From Lojkania enalia (lineage: Eukaryota > Ascomycota > Dothideomycetes > Pleosporales), in assembly GCA_010094045.1 (NCBI GenBank), contig ML986579.1:65015-129014 (forward strand): DNA of 64,000 nt. Reading direction: 5' to 3'. Positions 54,999-64,000 of this stretch are shown here, piece by piece. The translations under genes and the position numbers were made by a program. The stretch's first letter is position 1; every line of letters starts with the position of its first letter. The notes beneath the pieces are model-generated. The model saw only the letters and a program-made list of their open reading frames with translations, made no database searches and had not been told where the DNA came from.

Positions 54999-56035
54999 TC
55001 AATACGGAATGGTCGGCTTGCTCTCCGACCCTTCGGTCCTCTCGTAGTACCATATTGCACCCTCTGCCTTCGCACAGTTCGTCTGAGAGCCCGTCGCATT
55101 GACTGGAATCGTGTCACCTTCTTGAGGTCGACCGTAAGCCTTTGATAGACTGTCAGCCTCGAACATTTCTGCATTACATACAAAGCACCTACATAGTCGT
55201 AGTACCACACTTCAGTTAGCCTTGTGAACCCAGTATCTGTTCCATTCATTCCCGCTTCCGTAGTATTGTATCTCGGCCCGGAACATCCAATATATGGCAC
55301 TGCGCCGTGGTGACGAGCCAAAGTGTCTTGAATGTCGACAAAAGTGTACTGTGTCGAGTTCGATGGCTTGATGCCAGCCTTCTTAAGCCACTTGTAAGTA
55401 GGCACCTTCTTATAATACTTGATTGTCGTCTCGAAGAAATCCACGACCTCTTCATGTTCCTGGTACTGGGGGCCATAGCACTGCGTATTGAACGTGGAAT
55501 AGCAGGTAGCGTGCTTGCTAAATTCATGACCCCAAAATCCGGCGTTGTCTTGGTTCTGCGCGATCCAGTAAGTATTCATGTAGGCGAGAAGATCATATCG
55601 TCCAAATGGCTCTAGGAATGTGCCGATATTGGGGCCAGTATATGGAGTGACAAAAGTCCCGTTCGGCAAACCATTGGTAGTATTGGGGGAAGGAATAGGG
55701 TCGTATTGCCTCGTCAGATCACAGTACTGCGTGTAGCTACCATTGCAGAAGTCGGGCCAAAGGCCATGCAGTGTCCAAGCCTTCTCGGGTAGAAGTTGTC
55801 CTTCATCTTCGCGCCCAGTGTACGTATCCCAAAATTGGGTGGAGAGGAGAAGTCCGCCGAAAGTTTCGACACAGCAAGAATCGACTTCCAAAGGTGATTG
55901 AGGCGGGCATGAGAGGAGCGGTTTCTGAAGGATGCAGGTATGATTCAGAGGACTTTGATCTGGATATAACTGTGCGGACGTCGCTCCAACCAGGAGCAGA
56001 GTTGCTCCGCTGTAACCCAATTTGCTAAACCGCAT
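54999..56035 (-). CDS. Secreted ribonuclease T2
   Basis: Two exons, 56035-55193 and 55139-54999, join in phase to 327 aa. The 53-bp intron (GTAGGT...CAAAG) links VWYYDY to AYGRPQEGDTIPVNATG. There is a signal peptide at the N-terminus (LGYSGATLLLVGATSAQ). The two catalytic regions are intact: CAS1 WTLHGLWPDFCNGSY and CAS2 GFWGHEFSKHATC, giving His-Glu-His acid-base chemistry. Paired cysteines are as expected for the fungal T2 family. The C-terminus is ERTEGSESKPTIPY. The enzyme would degrade extracellular or vacuolar RNA. A multi-stem inverted-repeat region lies 77-200 nt upstream of the ATG. Confidence 0.93.
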
Positions 56036-56111
56036 CTTAACTTCAACCGGAACAATCTAGAAAAAAAAAGAAGATAATTCAAACTGAGGCCAACGGAATG
56101 AAAACTTTAGA

Positions 56112-56235
56112 AATCTGCGGAGGTAGGGCTCGACCTACTTTATGAAGTCGCTTTTGGGCAAAGCTCTTTTCCCCAAAAGGGAAGGTCGTAGGCTCGAACT
56201 AGGTTCGCGGCGAGCAGCGAGCGTACCTGCAGATT
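56112..56235. other. Multi-stem inverted-repeat region (possible structured RNA)
   Basis: Outer arms AATCTGCGGAGGTA (56112-56124 region) and TACCTGCAGATT (56224-56235) pair over 12 bp with a 2-nt bulge. Inside are three hairpins: GTAGG/CCTAC at 56123-56138, CTTTTGGG/CCCAAAAG at 56151-56179 and CGAAC/GTTCG at 56195-56207. GTAGG(G)CTCGA occurs twice. It lies in the upstream region or 5' leader of the RNase T2 gene. It does not fit a tRNA. The fold was done by eye only. Confidence 0.4.
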
Positions 56236-56915
56236 AGCCAGGATGCCAGTATTCTCCCTCGTGCGGCGTTCATTGGACAAAGCCCGATGAGCTCCAATGG
56301 TCCATCCGCAAACTTAGAATGCACCGAGGCGGGGGAGATAGAACCGCGAAGCCTTCGGCGTTGTCCGTGGAAAGCATCCTTTGGCCACCGTCTTTATCTC
56401 TGTCGATCTCCGCTCAGCAAAAGCCGTCTCGTCGGCCGAAGCTTCAACGAACACCTTGCGGAAGCCCCTCAGTCCAAATCTCGAAATATGCGAAGTCCAT
56501 CGAATTAGAGAACTTCCTTGAATGTTAAATTAACAAACTGCGCCGCCCGTCAATTTATTTCGTCTTGTAAGCTACCCGAACTACCACCACCAGAAAGGAA
56601 TCCAGAATTGGACTGAAGATGTCACTGCGGCTTCATAGGTGGATAGTTCACGAAGCCCATGTAATTACTAAGCTTATTGGTTTTCTGCGACTACCATTCC
56701 ACGGAGGAATCGTACACGATTCAATAGCATCACTCTACTACAAATCGCCACTATGCAACCTCCAGACACAATTCATCCCCACTTCTACACTCCTAACTCC
56801 CCAGCAGCAAGAATCTCCGATATCTTCTTCCTCCCACATCTGAATTTTCAATTCCTCGCTGACCGCACTTTCTTGATAGCCTTCATAAACTGAATTCATG
56901 ACCTCTCCAATGCCT
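56236..56915. other. Intergenic between PEX5 stop and RNase T2 upstream region
   Basis: About 680 bp with short unsupported frames. No gene is recognised. Confidence 0.5.
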
Positions 56916-58952
56916 TTAAAAATCGAATTCCCCGCGAAAGCGTTCAACATCCAATCCGGGCCCCACCATATCGGCCAGATCCCTCCTACCCATTTGCCCA
57001 AACACTCTACGGAGAGTGTCGTATAGATTCGTGCTCTGATTCTGGTGGATCATGTTATCAAGCTGGCTTTCTGAAACCCCGTCTCCCACTACTTCCCTAG
57101 CCCGCTCTTTGCCCTCCTTCTCAACCACTTTATGCATAGCAAGAGCACCAAGTAGGTGCTGAGCAGCTTCGGTAAAACAGCCAATATTTATACAGGACAC
57201 ACCAAGATTGTAACGCGCACGAACAAAATTGGGTCGAAGGGACAGTGCACGTGAGTAGGCGTCAATAGCCTCTTCACTCCTGCCGGAATTCGCGAGTGTA
57301 GCGCCCAATCGATTCCAAAGAAGGTGGAGCTGTGAGGAGGAATTCGTCGTCCCTGATTCTGTCGAGGCAAGCGCAGCACCGAAACAGTCTACCGCCTTAT
57401 CATACTCCTCAACGCCATAGAATAGAACGCCAAGGCCTACTTGCACGTCTGGATCCATTTGTTCGCCCGACGGTGATAGCTGTGCAGCCTGAATGAACAG
57501 ATTGGTGACCTTCTCGTGGAGAAGATGTCGGTCGGTGAATCCCATCTCTGCATCAGAGGATAGCGGTTCCTTCATTAACGTCGGATATTTCGTGGCAAGC
57601 CATCGTTCCAATGTCCGGTATGCAGTGCTTTCGTAGCCCTCGTTAGTGTACGAAACGGCAAGACCCATCAAAGCTTCGAGGTTTGAAGGGTCCAGTTTTA
57701 AGGCTTGTTCAAGTGCTCGAATGGCTGGAGTTTCTTTTTCGTTCTGTGCTTGCGATTCTCCTAGTTTCACCCAGGCGGCTGTGTGCTGTGGGTCCTTTTG
57801 GACGGCTGCCTCAAATGCAAGCGCTGCAAGAGAAAGATTTCCGCCCTCTTCCATTATTTTCATTCCCTCATCAAACGGATTTGTGATATCCTGGAAGAAA
57901 TTGTTCGGCTCGAAAAGGTAGTCACCAAGAGGAGGGTCACGGGCTGAATGGGTATTTAGCTCATCAAAACCCTCCCATTGGTCCAAATCGCCCATGTGCA
58001 TGCCGTCAACAAAGTTCTCCTCGTTGGCAAGTTGTCTAGCATGTTCAGTCTCAGCTTGAATACCCCGCCATATGGACTCGAAATCGCCGAAATCGGTGGC
58101 ATCTTGATCTACTGACCTGTCCATTTCATTCAGCTCTGCCTCTATGTGTGCATTCGCCTCCGCATCCAACGCGTCAAGGGCTTGTTCTTGATCTGACTTC
58201 TCGAGTTGAGCAAATTGTGCTTCCCAGTCCTTGTCGTCAAGTTCAACCATACGGCCCTTTCCTTTCCCTGAATCTTGTACCGGCTGTTGGAAGTTCTGTG
58301 GTGAGTATGGCTGCTGCTGCATCATACCCATACCCATGCCCATGCCCATTCCACCCATACCCATGCCATATCCCATGGGCCGTTGGTATGCCATCATCGG
58401 AGGCGGAGAGCTGACGGTTGGGCTGGATGTGCGGGCGGTCGGGTTCATTTGCTGGTACTTTGCGAACTCAGTAGGGCCAAAACCTATAGGTCTCTCTTGC
58501 AGTCCGGGCCCTATAGCTGCTGGGGCTTCCATCCCTGGGTCGAACTCTGCCGCCCATGCAGGCGATCCGCTGTGTTGCGCCCGTTCAAGCTCTCTCCGCA
58601 TGTGCTCCATAGCGAAGGGAGAGGCCGGGCCATGGCCTTGAGGTAGTTGAGCGGGCTGCTGCATGAACTCGCTCATCATCTACGATACTGGTATTAGTAG
58701 CGCTATTCGCAATGCGGCCTCCCTAATTGGAGGGTAGCGAGCGGCCGCACCCCATGGCTCGGTTTCTTGAGGCAGACTTACGTCATCCGACCCTCCACCC
58801 ATCTGCTGGCTCCTCATGCTCTCCTGCAGGCCTCCCGGCCCCCGAGCGACCAGGCGGTCCCTCTGTAGTGATTTGTCGTCCTGGACATGTTTCGTAAACT
58901 GACTGAGGGGGTTGCCAGCAGTCGAGCACTCTGCGCCACCGAGGAAAGACAT
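56916..58952 (-). CDS. PEX5: Peroxisomal import receptor PEX5 (PTS1 receptor)
   Basis: Two exons, 58952-58782 and 58679-56916, join in phase to 644 aa. Exon 1 carries the conserved N-terminus GGAECSTAGNPLSQFTKHVQ with the Cys used for mono-ubiquitination and recycling. The disordered half has WxxxF/Y-type motifs (WAAEF, WEAQF) for docking proteins and a Met-Gly repeat around GMGMGGMGMGMG. TPR repeats start near residue 325 (EAAVQKDPQHTAAWVKLGES, EALMGLAVSYTNEG, LLWNRLGATLANSGRSEEAI, RARYNLGVSCINIG) and bind the C-terminal SKL-type signal. The protein ends RGEFDF, typical of PEX5. It shuttles cargo from cytosol to the peroxisome membrane. The 102-bp intron has GTAAGT and GTAG sites. Confidence 0.95.
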
Positions 58953-59730
58953 GACTAAGAACAAAACCAAGGAAAGAAAGCACCCCCAGACTCAATGCTG
59001 AAGGAAAGAACTTAGTATACAGACGAGAGTGAGGAGGCGCGCAGGCTGAGGACGCAGATGTTGTTATGCACTTGATTATTGATTACCAGAGGTCGGTGAC
59101 GGGGACTGCGGCGGGGCTTCTTTTGCCGGCGCCGAGGTTCACCTCTAGTGGCCATGAAATAGGATTAGGACCTTAACTCGGATCCGCACCCGGCGATCGC
59201 ATGCCAAGGAGCACATATTCAGTGAAGCTAGTCTTCGATATCGCCCAAGGCATTACTTACAAGTCAATAAAAGCAATTTCCTTCGCACATCAAGCCTGCA
59301 CCGACTCTTCGAGAGCAGTCCAATGCATAGTGATTGCGTGAGGAACTGCGACACCCCAGCAACAATAGAGAAGAGCGTGGAACAGAGCCCCACTAACATT
59401 CGATTATCCCAGTACAATACAGGATTTATATACACGGTAAAAAGAGGGGGGTAAATAGACGCCGTGACTCTCCTCTAGTACAATACACATCATCCACTCG
59501 TATTAACACAGTATTGAAACGACAAAGATTTACCCTAAAATGTGCACAATATATAGGGGACAAATAGCAATCCGTCCAAGACCCGTTCAGCTTTCACGCC
59601 TCAACCCTTTTTCTTTTGCCTTTTGTTTGTAACGCATGGGCGCGGCGACGCGTGTCCTTTTCGGGCTCAATGAATTGCGGGGAAACGGCTCTTAGCGAAG
59701 GATGAAGCTAAAACATTCAGCTTTGATTTT
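58953..59730. other. Intergenic between the RRM-protein stop and PEX5
   Basis: About 780 bp containing the PEX5 promoter and the 3' end of the RRM gene. No supported frame. Confidence 0.5.
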
Positions 59731-60779
59731 CTACGCCTGGACAGTATCTTGGAGACGTGATCGCTGCGACTGCGTGGTTGACGAGCTAAAGTCAACGCGG
59801 AGTTGCCTTCCGTAAATGACCTTTTGTTCCAAGATTGCCTTGGCCTTAGTGGCGCTGGGAACATCGATAAAGTCGGCGTGAGCGAAGCCTCGTGGTTGAC
59901 CCGTTCTCCGGTCAATCGCGACACGAACGTCCATGACGTTGCGAATGTCACGGAATAAATCATTCAGATCCTTATCCGACATTTCGAATGACATATTTCC
60001 AATGAATAGCGTCTTTGACGGAGGATTCGGCTCCTTGGCTCTGCCACTATCTAGTCTATTGAATCTTTGGCGGTGGAATTGGACGACAAGGTTCCGGCCT
60101 TCAAATACTTGCATATCGAGATTTTCAATAGCGGACTGGGCATCGTCGATGTTCTTGAACTCGACATATGCAAAACTGCGAGTGGAAGTTAAGGATCTCT
60201 TGTCTCAATGTATGTTGCGGCTAGCCTACCCTCTGCTTAATCCCCTACTATCCCTAATGACCCTTACGTCGTTAAGTTCTCCAAATCGCGAGAATATACG
60301 CTTCAACGGTTCTTCACCGACCTCGTAGTACAGATTGCCCACATAGACGGTCTTATTCAGCCCACTAGGTGTTCTAGAATCCGCTCCACCCGCAAGAGCG
60401 TCAATACCGGATGCCGCAGAAGTCGTAGTTGCAGACTCAGGGGCTTCGGGCGCTGGGGCGGCCTCGGGGGCTTGCGATACTGGTGTCACTGTCTCGTCGA
60501 GGGGCGCTTCTGTGGCGGTTCGTGCAAATGTTTCCTCACTTCCAGCTTTCGTCGCATCTTCGCTAACAAACCTCCTCTGGAAAGACAAAGCTACCCACTG
60601 CTGCTGTTTCCTGGGTTCCCGCGTGACCGGGGTGAAAGTGGCGATTGAGCGCGGTTTTGCGAAGACAGCCTTTGAAGGGGCCGAGGTGAGAGCACGCGCG
60701 GCAGTGCGGCGGAGGAGATACCTATATTCTCGTTACTTGGAAAGATCAATTGTCATTTCTGATCATTCCAGACCTACAT
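59731..60779 (-). CDS. RNA-binding protein with two RRM domains, probably mitochondrial
   Basis: Exon 1 supplies only the A and T of the start codon (60779-60778). Exon 2 is 60721-60230 and exon 3 is 60175-59731; all phases fit and give 312 aa. The N-terminus YLLRRTAARALTSAPSKAVF is Arg/Ser/Ala-rich and lacks acidic residues, like a mitochondrial targeting sequence. An Ala/Pro/Glu linker follows. RRM1 has RNP2 TVYVGNLYY and an RNP1 completed across the intron (SRGFAYVEF). RRM2 has TLFIGNMSF and PRGFAHADF. The family contains organellar and nucleolin-like RNA-binding proteins. No other Met occurs before RRM1, which supports the split ATG. Confidence 0.82.
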
Positions 60780-63700
60780 AATGAATGATGCTAACACGGA
60801 AGCAACTGGAAAAGTCGATAGGAGAGGGAGACGCAAAGGCTGTGATGGCCACAAGAAAATCTCAGATGTAGGAAAAAACATACGCTACGCCGAGTCGCCT
60901 AGCTTTTAGTCAGCTAGCGTAGTACGGAAGACAGGGGCACGGGGTCATCGGAACCACTCCATTACTCTCTAGCTACGCCGCCGCCCTAGATTAAAAGTAC
61001 GTAACTAATGAATGCGCTTCTATGCAGAAAGATATGTCTTACCCAAGTATAGAGCGAACATCTATCCCATTTGTCCCTCGTTGAATAGCAATGAGGCTCA
61101 AGTAGCACGTTCCAATGAGCCCCCACCGGAAGACGGGGGTTTTAAGAATACGAAGGATCATATTGCAGACCCTCTAGGTATCGGCCTTGCAACACCCAAT
61201 CACTAATCGGAGAAATAAGGGTCAGTTTCGGACAATTGCTCCTATCCGTGAGGCACGGGCGACGCGTCAATTGCGAATGGCCCTCGCCCCGAAACTAATT
61301 GGGATCTTTGGAAAATCTAAAAACAAACGACCTTGAAATAACTATGTTTAAGAATACACGGAAATTGTTAATGTCTTAACAGGACACATATGTTCCTTAC
61401 TGGAACATGCAAGCTTTCCCATAACCTCGAACTTTAGAACGGTCCGAGATAGACGAACCTACACTCCATTTGGACCCTGCACAGAAAACAGCCTGCGGCT
61501 GATCCGAACATCAGCCACCAAAAATTCTCCGTAACCGAAGGAATAAAGGAGCGACGCCCTGGCCCCATCTCTAACATCACCTCAAGGCAAACCTTTGACT
61601 CCATGAAGGAATGTTGGGGGGCGACCGTGGACGCGCACACCTCTACGGAGTGGTTACGCTACAAGATGAAATGTACCAGGAACATGTCAGTCAGAATTTG
61701 CGATAAAATTCGGATCTCTCAAGAATATATTGGAGTAGAAGATCGAGAAATTTCGCAATATTCATATTCTTGGCATTCATCTTTCCTTTTCTGAATTTAA
61801 AGGCCTCATGACAGCCTTAAACCTATCGCTAAAGATTACAACGTTAATGTAAAGTTGTTCAGAACTCTACATTTACACAACTTCGTCTCTCATGAATATA
61901 TGCGCGTAGAACTTCCACTGTCCGATCAATGTTATGCCCGACTAAGTTCATAACACGCCTCAGGACGACCTAGAACCTGGACACCGTGAATTCGGAAGGG
62001 GCCAGACTGTCAAGATAGGCACCTTTATCGCCTGCAAAACTAAGCTTTCCACTGAATAGGACTAATAGGAGGACTATCGGGAATGTCATATCGTCTACTC
62101 ACAGATAGCAGACTATCAGCAACAACAGAGAAGCCGTCTGTTGAGGGAGCACAATCACCACGAAGAATAGTCCAGACGAGACGTTCTTGCTTGGCTTAAA
62201 CTAATCCTTTGTGTCCACCTAGTCTCAATATAAGACGACTGCACGCCACCTACAGGCGTGAAAGGGTTTTAGGTGTTGAGATCCGTTGGTCAGAGTTATT
62301 ACTGTAACAACAAATTCAGAAAGAGCGGCCATTGGAATTGAAGTCTATGTAGAGCATAGTGTCAAAAGCATAAGGCCTATGTCTGCAGGTCAGAATCGTG
62401 GTGACAGCTAAAACACCAAAGTTCTTTCGAAGTGCACACTGCAAGTTTCCCCAAAGGATTCTCCACGCGATTCCATGAGGATTTGAATTATGGTCCGTAA
62501 AGAAACGCCCCCCGCCAAAAATGAGCATTGGCCCCAGAGATGTACCGTCTTGATATATTTTTAGGTACCACCACCTCATATGTTGGAAAAGAGCCTCCTA
62601 GAAGCCGTGGGGTGGTCGTCTCTTATGACTTTGTATGTTGAACAGTTTCGGCGATCCACGGTCGCGTGACGGAGCCTTACTTAGCTTTACTAGTTTCCGT
62701 CATCACATTGGTGATATGGAGCTATCAAGTAGACTAACTACTAAATCGCAGATCCTCAAGCATAAAAGGCGTTATTGATTACGCCGAGTTATACTTTCCA
62801 AAGCACAGCCGTGAACACATTTTTAGCTCAGAATCTACGGATATAAGCAGTCATATCTCAGTCCGGATTAATGAGGGCGGCGCTGCAGTATTGGTGCGAA
62901 AGTGTAGGAGAGGGAGACGCAAACCTAACACGGGAAAGGCAGAACGTTGCCTTAAGTGTGCCGTGCAAAGATTGGATGCTACTCCGGGCACGTCTTGTCA
63001 AGTTTCACGGAACTGAAGCCGGCACGCAATTCTAATAGGGTTTAGGGCCATCTCAAATGTCGTTATGAAAACTGAATGCTCGGTAGACGGGTTACTGGCT
63101 CTAAACCTAACTTCGAAGACAATTGCTTCGCTTTAAAGAATATATCTAATGAGAATGTATACAAAAACTGGACATTGGGTGACCGACTATATCTCAGAGA
63201 ACGGGGAAGTGTCGGATGTTCGGGGCCCGGTGCACGTAGTAGGACCTTTTAGGGAATGGGCGGGGGCGGGCGGAAGCCTGCGAACGAGAAGTCAAAGCGG
63301 GATGACGGGGTCCGGGAACTGGAAGTATTCTGATTCGATGCTTTAAACGCCAGGAAGAGTAAACACTGGAGTTGTAGATCGAATCTGTTCTCATACATAG
63401 GTATATCGGAGTTGGTTTAATTAATCGCTGACTACGTGAATGGCGTTTCTATTCCTACATTTTGGCATTTATTCATCTAGTTACTCGCGTCTGCTAAAAT
63501 CCAAGCAGGCGGGATAGTCAAGCTATACGTGCCGGGTGGTATGATGGCAATCTCGTGCCCTTGCTCGGAGATTGTCTTTGTGGGGCCAGACGAACAATTC
63601 GGCCGGCACTGTAAAAGTCTAGCCTGTTTGCCTTAAACTAGATTATTATTTCAAGTGTTCCACCAATTAACCGAGACGCTCGTAAAATATGTTGAGGCCG

Positions 63701-64000
63701 ATAACTATGTTGCATGCATCGGGAACTGGCGAACTCGGTGTCTAAGCAGGGATATATAATTTACTGCAGGGGCAGGGCGCAGCCTTTGATCAGAAATCGC
63801 AGTCAAGAGCAGCTGGGATATTAAACGATCGATATGGGACCCCCTGCTCCGCCTTCTTTGAGCTTGCTTGTCCGGCGAAAGGAAGCAAGTACACCTTCGT
63901 TTGATAGTATCCACACCCAGAAGAGAGGCCTTGCCTAATACTATTTGGGGAACATAATGCGAGCATGGCCTATCACTAGCGTGAATCATACTTGGGACTC
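60780..64000. other. Gene-free end of the window
   Basis: About 3.2 kb with only frames under 100 codons, none with a recognisable domain. A short GAGAGGGAGACGCAAA sequence occurs near 60.82 and 62.91 kb. It contains the upstream region of the RRM gene. I see nothing else. Confidence 0.5.

Noticed and set aside
56100..56240. Degenerate tRNA gene
   Set aside because: The four-stem layout and TCGA loops suggested a tRNA, but stem lengths, spacing and the missing 7-nt anticodon loop do not fit. Reported instead as a possible structured element.
1..64000. CRISPR arrays, operons, bacterial promoters, rRNA genes
   Set aside because: Introns, RIP and gene families show nuclear fungal DNA. No regularly spaced repeats or rRNA-like sequence were seen.

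Overview
The window is nuclear DNA of a filamentous ascomycete (Pezizomycotina). Genes are interrupted by 49-120 bp spliceosomal introns. The gene set is typically fungal: a fungal_trans regulator, a spherulin-4 protein, PEX5, PSO2, GST and secreted RNase T2. An 8.7 kb transposon block has been driven to extreme A+T, as repeat-induced point mutation (RIP) does. A leotiomycete-like genome is my guess; the sequence does not settle the class.

Layout. 0-2.5 kb: the 3' part of a transcription-factor gene and a spherulin-4/GH135-like gene. 3.8-12.7 kb and 22.4-24.1 kb: a group that looks catabolic, with a salicylate-hydroxylase-type FAD monooxygenase, a PuuE-like polysaccharide deacetylase, an amidase, a phenol-2-monooxygenase-type hydroxylase and an MFS (allantoate-permease-type) transporter. 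The amidase and phenol hydroxylase are divergent. A three-layer transposon nest (12,873-21,607) separates the transporter from the enzymes. The nest is a pogo/Fot1-like DNA transposon holding a solo LTR, into whose 3' end a full-length Ty3/gypsy element of the same LTR family has inserted. Both insertions have exact 5-bp target duplications.

24-34 kb: gene-poor DNA with a degenerate C2H2 zinc-finger gene, then threonine aldolase and the PSO2/SNM1 cross-link repair nuclease. 34-46.5 kb: a decayed accessory region with two broken nucleoside 2-deoxyribosyltransferase-like genes, two RING-finger genes (at least one broken), two 170-bp LTR-like repeats, a large inverted repeat, a decayed gene of unknown family, one intact-looking secreted cysteine-rich EF-hand protein and a deleted pogo copy. 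46.5-49.5 kb: nothing I can name. 49.5-60.8 kb: housekeeping genes (DUF924, GST, a hypothetical, NAPE-PLD-like hydrolase, RNase T2, PEX5, a two-RRM probably mitochondrial RNA-binding protein). 60.8-64 kb: no gene seen.

Several gene structures need manual splicing: an 8-nt microexon followed by a GC-AG intron in the amidase, a GC-AG intron in the MFS gene, and an intron that splits the start codon of the RRM gene. All exon joins were worked out by eye from splice consensus, reading phase and remembered family patterns. No transcript data or searches were used.
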